A program made the translations under genes and the position numbers. A stretch of DNA of 64,000 nt from Flavobacterium cutihirudinis (GTDB taxonomy: Bacteria; Bacteroidota; Bacteroidia; Flavobacteriales; Flavobacteriaceae). Positions 25,221-33,167 of this stretch are shown here, one piece after another; the first letter of the stretch is position 1; every line of letters begins with the position of its first letter. Below the pieces are notes generated by a model. It did no database searches. It saw only the letters and a list, made by a program, of their open reading frames with translations, and was not told the origin of the DNA. Where the stretch lies: contig NZ_QRDQ01000010.1 of assembly GCF_003385895.1 (NCBI RefSeq), positions 186,001-250,000 on the forward strand. Direction: 5' to 3'.

Positions 25221-27221
25221 ATGATACATCAAGATATAGAAGTAAAAAGCACAAAAAATAAAGCAAAATCGCCAAGCTGCTGTTGTCATGACGAACCTGT
25301 TCATGCAGATCATAGTAGTCACGATCACGATGGTCACGATCATGAACATGAAGTAGAAGGAAACTTATTCAAACTGTTTCTGCCCTCAATTATATCATTC
25401 ATTTTATTGCTTATTGGAATTGGTTTTGATAATTATTTTCCGCAATATTGGTTTGTTGGATATGTTAGAATTGCCTGGTACGTAATTGCATATTTTCCTG
25501 TAGGATATCCGGTTCTAAAAGAGGCTTACGAAAGTATAATGAAAGGAGATGTCTTCTCCGAGTTTTTCCTGATGTGTGTTGCAACGATTGGTGCATTTGC
25601 AATTGGAGAATATCCTGAAGGCGTTGCCGTTATGTTGTTTTATACAATTGGAGAAACTTTTCAGGGAATGGCCGTAAGCAAAGCTAAATCCAGTATTAAA
25701 AGTTTATTGGATCAGCGCCCGGACGAGGTTACTATTTTAGAGAATAATGTTCCTGTCAAAGTCAAAGCAAAAGACGTTCAGATAGGTGCAATTATTCAGC
25801 TTAAAGCTGGAGAAAAATTAGGCTTAGATGGTGAATTGTTATCAGATGCGGCTTCGCTAAATACAGCGGCTCTAACCGGAGAAAGCAAACCGGATACCAA
25901 AAAGAAAGGTGATACTGTTTTGGCTGGAATGATTAACGGAAGTACAATTATAGAAGTAAAAGTTACTACGGCTTACAGTGATAGTAAATTGTCAAAAATT
26001 CTGGAATTGGTTCAAAATGCTACTGCAAAAAAAGCTCCTGCGGAATTGTTTATTCGAAAATTTGCTAAAATTTATACGCCAATTGTAGTTTATTTGGCGA
26101 TTGCCATTTGTTTGATTCCGTTTTTTTTCGTCGATAATTATTTTTTTAAAGACTGGCTGTACAGATCTTTGGTTTTTCTTGTAATTTCCTGTCCTTGTGC
26201 TTTAGTCATTAGTATTCCGCTTGGCTATTTTGGCGGAATTGGAGCTGCAAGTAAAAACGGAATTCTCTTTAAAGGAAGCAATTTTTTGGATAGTATTTCG
26301 ACTATTCAGAATGTAGTGGTGGATAAAACGGGAACAATGACAGAAGGTGTTTTTAAAGTTCAGGATGTTATTATAAAACCGGAATTTGATAAAGCCGAAA
26401 TATTAAAACTAATTAATGTATTAGAAAGCCGAAGCACACACCCTGTCGCCACCGCAATTCACGATTACGTCGGACAAATTGATTCTTCAGTTGAATTGAA
26501 AGACATCGAGGAAATTTCCGGACATGGATTAAAAGCTTCTTTCAACGCAAAACAATTGCATGTAGGGAATTTTAAACTTCTCGATAAATTTAATATTTCT
26601 TATGATATTGATCCGTCCTCTATAGTTTACACCACAATTGCGATTGCTTACGACAATAAATTTGCAGGCTATTTAACTATTGCTGATGAAATTAAAGAAG
26701 ATGCAAAAGAGACCGTTTCAAAACTAAAATCGTTAGGAGTTAAACTAACAATGCTGAGCGGTGATAAAACAAACGTTGTTCAGTTTGTTGCGGACAAACT
26801 TGGTATTTCAAAAGCTTTTGGCGATTTGCTTCCTGAAGATAAAGTCAATAAAGTAAACGAAATTAAAGCCAAAAACGAAACAATTGCTTTCGTGGGCGAT
26901 GGTGTGAATGATGCTCCTGTAATTGCGCTGAGTACGGTTGGAATCGCAATGGGAGGTTTAGGAAGTGATGCCGCCATCGAAACTGCAGATGTTGTTATTC
27001 AGGACGACAAACCAAGCAAAATTGCCATGGCAATCAATATCGGAAAACAAACTAAAAAGATTGTCTGGCAGAATATTACGTTGGCATTTGTGGTAAAAGC
27101 TTTTGTGTTAATTCTCGGTGCCGGTGGACTCGCTACAATGTGGGAAGCGGTTTTTGCTGATGTCGGGGTTGCTTTATTAGCGATTTTGAATGCGGTTAGA
27201 ATTCAGAAGATGAAGTTTTAG
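25221..27221 (+). CDS. P1B-type heavy-metal ATPase (Zn/Cd/Pb class)
   Basis: This 666-residue protein has a Cys/His-rich N-terminus (SCCCHDEP, then several DH and HDHDGHD units to about residue 46) and no HMA domain. The membrane metal site is SCPCALV (Cys324, Cys326), the phosphorylation site is Asp368 (DKTGT), and the HP motif is STHPVA. The hinge GDGVNDAP and the 8-segment topology fit P1B-2 ATPases that export Zn2+, Cd2+ or Pb2+. The His-rich tail probably binds metal. It stands alone, with a symmetric terminator after it. Confidence 0.92.
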   Translation: MIHQDIEVKSTKNKAKSPSCCCHDEPVHADHSSHDHDGHDHEHEVEGNLFKLFLPSIISFILLLIGIGFDNYFPQYWFVGYVRIAWYVIAYFPVGYPVLKEAYESIMKGDVFSEFFLMCVATIGAFAIGEYPEGVAVMLFYTIGETFQGMAVSKAKSSIKSLLDQRPDEVTILENNVPVKVKAKDVQIGAIIQLKAGEKLGLDGELLSDAASLNTAALTGESKPDTKKKGDTVLAGMINGSTIIEVKVTTAYSDSKLSKILELVQNATAKKAPAELFIRKFAKIYTPIVVYLAIAICLIPFFFVDNYFFKDWLYRSLVFLVISCPCALVISIPLGYFGGIGAASKNGILFKGSNFLDSISTIQNVVVDKTGTMTEGVFKVQDVIIKPEFDKAEILKLINVLESRSTHPVATAIHDYVGQIDSSVELKDIEEISGHGLKASFNAKQLHVGNFKLLDKFNISYDIDPSSIVYTTIAIAYDNKFAGYLTIADEIKEDAKETVSKLKSLGVKLTMLSGDKTNVVQFVADKLGISKAFGDLLPEDKVNKVNEIKAKNETIAFVGDGVNDAPVIALSTVGIAMGGLGSDAAIETADVVIQDDKPSKIAMAINIGKQTKKIVWQNITLAFVVKAFVLILGAGGLATMWEAVFADVGVALLAILNAVRIQKMKF

Positions 27222-27230
27222 TAAAAAAAA

Positions 27231-27268
27231 AGTCCTAATTCATGTTGTTGAATTAGGACTTTTTTTTT
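27231..27268. terminator. Bidirectional terminator between the ATPase and sulfatase genes
   Basis: AGTCCTAATTCA (27231-27242) pairs perfectly with TGAATTAGGACT (27249-27260). An A-run precedes it and a T-run follows, so it can serve both convergent genes. Confidence 0.85.
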
Positions 27269-27291
27269 AGTATTAATAGATTTTAAGATTT

Positions 27292-28863
27292 TTATCGTTC
27301 AATTTGAGGTTTAGGTAATTTTGCAATTACTTCATCTATTGAAAATGTTGCTGGTGCCTGACGAGGCGGAAATTTTCTGTAGGTTTCTAAATAGTTTGCT
27401 ACTTTAGATACAGCTGGTAAAATCAAAAATGCACGATCCATCATCCATTTCTCGTATCCTATCGAACCATCAACTGCATATTCATAAGGATCTGCTAATA
27501 GATCAATTATAAAAGGTCCTCTTAGTTTGACCATTGGATTACGCCATATTTCCATTCCTTTAGCATATTGAGCAGAAAAAGTATATTTAAAACGATCGTC
27601 ACGATATGCAACAAGATTACCATCATCATCAAAATAAATAAAATCATGTCGAACACTTCCGCTTTCTCCTTTTAGATAAGGTACCTGATTGTAACCATCT
27701 AAATGGACTTTAAAATTATTGTTTCCTTCCTGAACTCCATTTTGGGCATTTTGAGCTATATTTTGATCTCCTCCGGCAGCCGCTACTAGAGTAGGCAACC
27801 AATCTTCTGCAGAAAATAATCCAGTTAAATTACTTCCAGGTTTAATTACACCAGGCCAACGTATAACAGCCGGTGCGCGATAAGCACCTTCCCAGTTCGT
27901 GTCTTTTTCAGAACGAAATGGAGACGAACCTCCATCAGGCCATTGATTTTTCATTGCACCGTTATCCGTTGTCCAGATTACAATTGTGTTATCAGCAATT
28001 TTAAGATCATCTAAGAGTTTTAAAAGTTCCCCAACCATTGCATCATGTTCAACCATTCCATCTGCTTGAGTTCCAAGACCTGTTTTCCCTAGTGAGGAAG
28101 GTTTTAAATGTGTAAAAACATGCATTCTAGTACTGTTAAACCACGTAAAGGAAGGTTTGCCAGCTTTGGCTGATTTTGTGATAAAATCTTTAGCAGCGGC
28201 TAAAAATTCTTCATCTACCGTTTCCATTCTTTTCTTCGTAAGTGGTCCTGTATCTTCAATTTTTCCTCCTGCAGTTGATCTTAATACGCCACGAGGACCA
28301 AATGCTTTTTTAAATTCTTCTCCTTTTGGATAATCTGCATTTTCTGGTTCTTCTTCAGCATTTAGATGATACAAGTTTCCAAAGAATTCATCGAATCCAT
28401 GAGCAGTTGGTAAATATTTGTCTTGATCACCAAGATGATTTTTACCAAATTGACCACATGCATAACCTAATGGTTTAAGAAATTCTGCTATTGTTGGATC
28501 TTCTTTTTGTAATCCTACTGGGGATCCTGGCAATCCTACTTTTGTTAGTCCAGTTCGATAAGGTGATTGTCCCGTAATAAAAGCAGCCCGTCCCGCAGTA
28601 CAACTTTGCTGGGCATAATATTGTATAAAAACAGCTCCTTCGTTACCAATTTTATCGATATTGGGAGTTGTGAATCCCATTAGACCACGACTATAAAGAC
28701 TTACATTCGAAACCCCAACATCGTCACCAAAAATGACCAATATATTAGGTTTTGATTTGTTTTTTTGTGCGTTAGTAATTGTTGTAAATCCTATAAATAA
28801 TAGCAAAAACAAGAATACTTTAATTTTTTTTTGATTCTGATTTAATTTTTTAAGCATGCTCAT
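27292..28863 (-). CDS. Sulfatase (arylsulfatase family, Cys-type)
   Basis: This 523-residue protein has an N-terminal signal peptide (about residues 1-32). The metal site begins FGDDVG (about 45-50). The catalytic signature is SCTAGRAAF with Cys88 as the formylglycine precursor, followed by TGQSPYRTGL. The C-terminal half includes WTTDNGAMKNQWPDGG and a conserved GxYDxxWE-like EGAYRAPAVIRWPG. It acts on sulfate esters in the periplasm or outside. Polysaccharide desulfation is common for Flavobacteria, but the substrate cannot be read from sequence. No sulfatase-modifying enzyme lies nearby. Confidence 0.9.
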   Translation of the reverse strand: MSMLKKLNQNQKKIKVFLFLLLFIGFTTITNAQKNKSKPNILVIFGDDVGVSNVSLYSRGLMGFTTPNIDKIGNEGAVFIQYYAQQSCTAGRAAFITGQSPYRTGLTKVGLPGSPVGLQKEDPTIAEFLKPLGYACGQFGKNHLGDQDKYLPTAHGFDEFFGNLYHLNAEEEPENADYPKGEEFKKAFGPRGVLRSTAGGKIEDTGPLTKKRMETVDEEFLAAAKDFITKSAKAGKPSFTWFNSTRMHVFTHLKPSSLGKTGLGTQADGMVEHDAMVGELLKLLDDLKIADNTIVIWTTDNGAMKNQWPDGGSSPFRSEKDTNWEGAYRAPAVIRWPGVIKPGSNLTGLFSAEDWLPTLVAAAGGDQNIAQNAQNGVQEGNNNFKVHLDGYNQVPYLKGESGSVRHDFIYFDDDGNLVAYRDDRFKYTFSAQYAKGMEIWRNPMVKLRGPFIIDLLADPYEYAVDGSIGYEKWMMDRAFLILPAVSKVANYLETYRKFPPRQAPATFSIDEVIAKLPKPQIER

Positions 28864-28952
28864 GAGATTTTTTTTAAGGTTATAAAATCAGTTTGTAATG
28901 AAGTATAAAAAAAAGTTAGGAAAATTATGATATAAAGCTATGCGTTTAAATG

Positions 28953-29014
28953 TTTGAATTTGACCTTTTTATGTTGCATTTTGTAATATGGAACATAAAA
29001 AGGTCAAATTCAAA
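28953..29014. repeat. Perfect 23-bp inverted repeat upstream of the sulfatase gene
   Basis: The arm at 28953-28975 (TTTGAATTTGACCTTTTTAT plus GTT) is the exact reverse complement of 28992-29014, across a 16-base loop. The next bases hold ATAAAGTGC (about 29014-29023), matched by GCACTTTAT (about 29049-29057), a 9-bp stem. The pair lies about 90 bp upstream of the sulfatase start, so a role as leader hairpin, attenuator or protein-binding site is possible. Confidence 0.85.
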
Positions 29015-29332
29015 TAAAGTGCGCCAAATAGTATCTAACTTTTTTGAGGCACTTTATAATGAAGCTGTCTTTAAATTTTTATAGTATACTTGATGTTTGC
29101 TGCTTCAAATCAGCAACAACTTTTTCTATTTTGCCTTAAAAAGGAAATGATGGATCATATGCTCTCTTTATTGTTTTGAAAAAAAATATTTAGTAAATGA
29201 TTTTTTATAAAATATAGAGATAAAAAAACTGCTTCATTGAATTAAAAAGGTTCAGAAATTTGTGACCAAAGGAATCTATAAATATGGATATGTAAAAAAT
29301 GTAATTTCGATTTTTGAAATCATTTACATAAA

Positions 29333-29353
29333 AAAACTCCCATTTGGGAGTTT
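29333..29353 (-). terminator. Intrinsic terminator of the 214-residue gene
   Basis: On the minus strand, AAACTCCC pairs with GGGAGTTT around the loop AAAT, followed by a T-run (29331-29338 on the plus strand read as A). It lies 6 bp beyond the stop codon. Confidence 0.8.
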
Positions 29354-29358
29354 ATAAA

Positions 29359-30003
29359 TTAATTTAGAATAAAACTTGCTTTCTGAGATAATTCTTTTGC
29401 TAATTCCGGGGTTTCACTATCAGTAATTCTGTACGGAATAAGTTTTCTTTTCTCTATAATTTTTTCCTTCGAGTAAACCAGTTTAAAATATTTTGAGGGT
29501 ATATTGATGTTTTTTTCGTTTGGAGATACCTCTTCATAATAATATTGTGATTTTTTCAAAGAAGGATATTTCTCTAAAAGATAATCGTTTAGAGTAAAGT
29601 TCGTTTTTATTTTATGTAAATCTTCATGATGTATTCCGGCTACCTCTAATTTGTTAATGTTAAGTTTTAGACTTCGATACGTTTCTCTCGTAAACGAAGA
29701 ATCAGAAGTTTTTGGTTGTTTTTTTTCTAAAAGTTTACGCACAGGAGAAAGTCGGACATAATCGCCGTTTATTTCAATTACTTTAAAAATTAAATAATTA
29801 TAGTTTCCGCTTTGCGTGCTGCTTGATACATCTTGTTTACTAAAAACAAAACTGCCCATTTGCAGTCTATGTTCAGGAGTATGCATCGCTTTTTGCCACA
29901 TATAAGGCTTGTAGACGATTTCTCTTAAGGCATAAATAACAAAAAGCATTAAAATGCTTACAAAAAGTACTTTTTTAATTAATTTTATTTTAGGCGAATG
30001 CAT
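29359..30003 (-). CDS. Unknown membrane-anchored protein
   Basis: This 214-residue protein has one N-terminal hydrophobic helix (about 11-27, VLFVSILMLFVIYALR) that could be a signal anchor. The rest is a soluble, beta-rich domain with many Lys and Tyr residues. No domain family was recognised. It has its own terminator downstream and is separated from the ABC operon by 176 bp and a terminator, so it is probably a single-gene unit. Confidence 0.6.
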   Translation of the reverse strand: MHSPKIKLIKKVLFVSILMLFVIYALREIVYKPYMWQKAMHTPEHRLQMGSFVFSKQDVSSSTQSGNYNYLIFKVIEINGDYVRLSPVRKLLEKKQPKTSDSSFTRETYRSLKLNINKLEVAGIHHEDLHKIKTNFTLNDYLLEKYPSLKKSQYYYEEVSPNEKNINIPSKYFKLVYSKEKIIEKRKLIPYRITDSETPELAKELSQKASFILN

Positions 30004-30143
30004 TTTATTGAGATTCTTTTAAAAATTTCGCTAAAAATAGTAAAATGAGTTTTTATTTTAACATCACATACGTTAAGTTTTTGTATTAATTTTTAAATCT
30101 AAAAAAACGCTTAAAGGCTTTGTTTTGCAAGCATTTTTTTAAA

Positions 30144-30175
30144 ATCGTAATCCTAATAATGATTAGGATTACGAT
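30144..30175 (-). terminator. Terminator of the ABC/TonB operon
   Basis: ATCGTAATCCTAAT (30144-30157) pairs perfectly with ATTAGGATTACGAT (30162-30175) around AATG. On the minus strand it is followed by T-rich DNA. It lies 4 bp beyond the last permease stop codon. Confidence 0.8.
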
Positions 30176-30179
30176 TAGA

Positions 30180-31523
30180 TTAAATATTTTTCAGAAAATT
30201 CTTCCATCCAAAAACAATTAATAAAAGATTGAAAAGTACTAAAGGCAAAAATGCTTTTAAAAAACTACTTTCGGTTGAATCGTTAAAAGTTTCGACTTTA
30301 AATTTCGCCCAGTTTTCTTTTTCTACAGGCTCATTATTGAAAATTTTAGGGTAAAAATGTAAACGCAGTTTTTCATGAAAATGATTTGTTTCTTTTAGAA
30401 ATAAAAGCTGGTTTTGCAAATCTGATTTAGCAATTTCGTTCAGCTGAATTTGTGTATGAAGTGTCGGGATAAATTGAGCAATTAGTTCACTTGCATGGTT
30501 TCTTTGTTCCAGTTTTTTCTCCAGTTCTTTAGATTGTACCGCCGATTCGTCGTCGCCCATTTGCTGCATCGCATAATACCAAAGCCAGCTGAATTCTTTA
30601 TCAGGCAAAGGATAATTTTTAAATTGCGGATAATGTTGATAGAATTTTTCCAGCGTTTCCTGTTTATCGATATCCCATTTTTCGTGATAGGCGTTTCGCT
30701 GCTTAAGCGTTAATTCTAAAGCTTCGGGAACTTTATATTTATTGATAATATAGGTGTTTACAACAGCTGGAAGAATGATAATCAAAAACAACCAAATTGT
30801 CAATAAAATAACAGCATTGAAGTTGGAGTTTTTCTGCAATGAAACAATAAAAAAGCAAACCGCAAACCAAAACAAAATGTATAGAACGGCAATTCCGTAA
30901 AAAGCTATAAATGATTTATCAACCGGAATCTGAAGAAATAAAACTGCAATTAGAAGTACAAATGTCAATAGCACGATTAAACATAGAATTCGGATATAAA
31001 ACAATTTCAGAATGTATAAAAAAGTATTTGAACTTTGTGTAGCCACAATTTTCCATGTTCCGGATTCTTTTTCTTCGGAAATAATATTATAAGAAAAAGC
31101 AATAATCAAAAGAGGGAAGAGGTACAAAAGCACAAAACTAAAATCGATGTTTCCGGCCAGAAGATTGCTCGGATTATTAAGTTCCGAATCGTATTTCTGC
31201 CCTTCCAAACCACGAATAGTAACACTCTGAATGGACGGATTAACATCGCGTTGCCCAATTGCCAAACTGTTTATAGGGAAGGTTTCATTGACCAAAGAAA
31301 ACTTGACATAATATAAAAGAAGACCAATTTCATCTTTATGAAAAGCGGCATTTCTGGCAATATGTTCTTTTTGATATTTAGCCGTTTCTGCAATATTATT
31401 TTCCTGTTTTTCCTGAAACTGATGCCCAATCAAAAGACTTATAAAACCAATAATCAGTAAAAAAAGCAAGCCAATTTTGGTTCCTTTCGAACGTATAAAA
31501 TTTTTAAATAAGAGTTGTAACAT
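30180..31523 (-). CDS. ABC-2 type permease, DUF3526 family (second copy)
   Basis: This 447-residue protein has an N-terminal membrane helix (about 15-33), a large extracytoplasmic region (to about residue 125) and five further helices with a Gln/His-rich middle segment (about 270-400) between membrane segments. The layout and the pairing with the next gene fit DUF3526/ABC-2 permeases related to NosY-like transporters. Its start is only 2 bp from the 483-residue permease gene, so they are probably translated together and form a heteromeric pair. It is the last gene of the operon. Confidence 0.8.
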   Translation of the reverse strand: MLQLLFKNFIRSKGTKIGLLFLLIIGFISLLIGHQFQEKQENNIAETAKYQKEHIARNAAFHKDEIGLLLYYVKFSLVNETFPINSLAIGQRDVNPSIQSVTIRGLEGQKYDSELNNPSNLLAGNIDFSFVLLYLFPLLIIAFSYNIISEEKESGTWKIVATQSSNTFLYILKLFYIRILCLIVLLTFVLLIAVLFLQIPVDKSFIAFYGIAVLYILFWFAVCFFIVSLQKNSNFNAVILLTIWLFLIIILPAVVNTYIINKYKVPEALELTLKQRNAYHEKWDIDKQETLEKFYQHYPQFKNYPLPDKEFSWLWYYAMQQMGDDESAVQSKELEKKLEQRNHASELIAQFIPTLHTQIQLNEIAKSDLQNQLLFLKETNHFHEKLRLHFYPKIFNNEPVEKENWAKFKVETFNDSTESSFLKAFLPLVLFNLLLIVFGWKNFLKNI

Positions 31524-31525
31524 AA

Positions 31526-32977
31526 TTAAATTGCTTTAAGATTTTTAGCAGCAAAACGAATAAGAACAAATAGAAAAATGATCCAGATTATAATTGAAAT
31601 AATCGAGAGAATTTCTGTTTTTAACACGTTTGCAATTCCTTTTGGTTCATAATGAAATTCTTCCACATCGGCCCAGTGTTCTTTACCAATTGTAAGCGGT
31701 TTTTCATTTGGTCCCGGTTTTTTATTGCTGATGTATTTAATTTGCAAAGCATTCATTTTCTGCGCCATATTGTAGCGGTAAACTTCGGCTTGTTTCTGAA
31801 AATCGATGTACGAATCATAATCGGTGTTGGATAATCCCATCGATAAATTTTTCACGGCGATATACGGATTCAGAAAAGAAACTGCTTTTGAAAAACTATT
31901 TTGTTTGGCATAAATTTTCAGCAGTTCTTCCAAATGATCGTTGTAAATTTTAGAACTGATTCTTTCGCCTTCGGTCATAATAAATCCGGAATAATTAAAA
32001 GGTAGTTTTTGTACCGAATCGACTTTGTAGGTTCTTAACAACGAATCTTTTATTGCTTTATAATGTACATCATTTGGGTTATGGCTGTCGCCTTGTTTCA
32101 AAATATCTTGCTCAATTGCACTGTTAAACGCGACTTTCGATGGAGCTTCATATAAATAAGCACCAATTGCCTGAGTCGTTCTTGGCAAAATAATAGTTAG
32201 AATCAACCAGATTCCGATTAAGGAAACCAACGCTTTTTTTGAAGTTTTGCTTGACGCCGAAACCAAAACGGCAATCACACAAAAGAACATCAGATAAATA
32301 AAATGAAAGAGAATAAACAAGATCATTTTAAAAGTTTCATCGGCAGAAATGCTAAAATTCTGAAGCAAAAGCCAAACAAAAACCAAGACAATTATCGTTG
32401 GAATAAAAAGCAGCATAATAACGCTTGCGATGCCTAATATTTTTCCAAATAAAAGTTGTTTCCAACTGATTCCCTGACTTAAAAGAAGTTTTAAGGTTCC
32501 GTTTTCTCTTTCGAAAGCAACAGCATTAAAGCCTAAGAAAAAGATTAGCAGCGGCAATAAGATCTGCAAAACCATAGCAATGCTGATTTCTCCAAATCGA
32601 AGCATGCTGTTTGAAAATCCTGCTTCAGAGAAATTGGCTGTATTTTGTTTATGTGCTTCAAGGAAAATGGCATTCCCGAAAAAAGGTTCCATTCCAAATT
32701 CAAAAACACTTAATGAAGTACTTTTTCTAAAAGCAAAATTTCCGTAATGCGCCATTCTGTGCGGATTTTTATCCGGGTTTTTCAACCAGTCTTCGCGCGA
32801 TTCGTGTTGGTATTTTTCGCTGGTTTCGTTTTGGCTGTTATAATTGTCCCAGCCTGAAAATGCCGCGTACAAAAGCAGCGCACCGATAAAAAGAGTTATA
32901 ATATATACAGCCGAATTTTTAAAAACAGAATTTTTAAAATGTTTGGCGATAAGGATTTCTGTATGTAATATTTTCAT
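31526..32977 (-). CDS. ABC-2 type permease, DUF3526 family (first copy)
   Basis: This 483-residue protein has an N-terminal helix (about 21-42), a charged extracytoplasmic domain and a bundle of membrane helices (about 155-280), then a second large hydrophilic region and a final helix near 455-475. It resembles the neighbouring permease in layout and was probably formed by duplication. In this family the ATP-binding subunit is a separate protein, here probably the ATPase encoded at 35.5-36.2 kb. The substrate is unknown. Confidence 0.8.
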   Translation of the reverse strand: MKILHTEILIAKHFKNSVFKNSAVYIITLFIGALLLYAAFSGWDNYNSQNETSEKYQHESREDWLKNPDKNPHRMAHYGNFAFRKSTSLSVFEFGMEPFFGNAIFLEAHKQNTANFSEAGFSNSMLRFGEISIAMVLQILLPLLIFFLGFNAVAFERENGTLKLLLSQGISWKQLLFGKILGIASVIMLLFIPTIIVLVFVWLLLQNFSISADETFKMILFILFHFIYLMFFCVIAVLVSASSKTSKKALVSLIGIWLILTIILPRTTQAIGAYLYEAPSKVAFNSAIEQDILKQGDSHNPNDVHYKAIKDSLLRTYKVDSVQKLPFNYSGFIMTEGERISSKIYNDHLEELLKIYAKQNSFSKAVSFLNPYIAVKNLSMGLSNTDYDSYIDFQKQAEVYRYNMAQKMNALQIKYISNKKPGPNEKPLTIGKEHWADVEEFHYEPKGIANVLKTEILSIISIIIWIIFLFVLIRFAAKNLKAI

Positions 32978-33010
32978 ATTAATTAAAATTTATTTGTTGA
33001 GTGTAATTAT

Positions 33011-33147
33011 TTAAACACATAGAGACATAGTTTTTGTTAGAATTTAATAAGGCGTTTCACTTGCATAAATTCACATAGCTATGTGTTAGAAACTAGTTTC
33101 TTTTAATTTCTTTTTGAATAAAAAAATCTATGTCTTTATGTGTTTAA
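33011..33147. repeat. 137-bp palindromic repeat element, copy 1
   Basis: Terminal arms TTAAACACATAGAGACATAG (33011-33030) and CTATGTCTTTATGTGTTTAA (33128-33147) are inverted, 19 of 20 matching. Between them are two perfect 14-bp palindromes: CACATAGCTATGTG (33072-33085) and AGAAACTAGTTTCT (33088-33101). A block of 50 bases (33053-33102) recurs at 61219-61268 with one mismatch in its first part. It lies in the gap between the TonB receptor gene and the permease gene of one operon. Confidence 0.9.
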
Positions 33148-33167
33148 ATGTTTTTCACTTCAACGTA

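Larger units (their letters stand above)
28864..29358. other. 495-bp intergenic region with strong inverted repeats
   Basis: It contains a perfect 23-bp inverted repeat (28953-29014), a second, shorter inverted repeat overlapping its end (about 29014-29057) and a minus-strand terminator for the next gene (29333-29353). No gene is present. A 17-base stretch near 29098 recurs near 8347. Confidence 0.7.

Noticed and set aside
33011..33147. Complete insertion sequence or MITE with transposase
   Set aside because: Neither copy is associated with a transposase gene, and no clear target-site duplication was seen.
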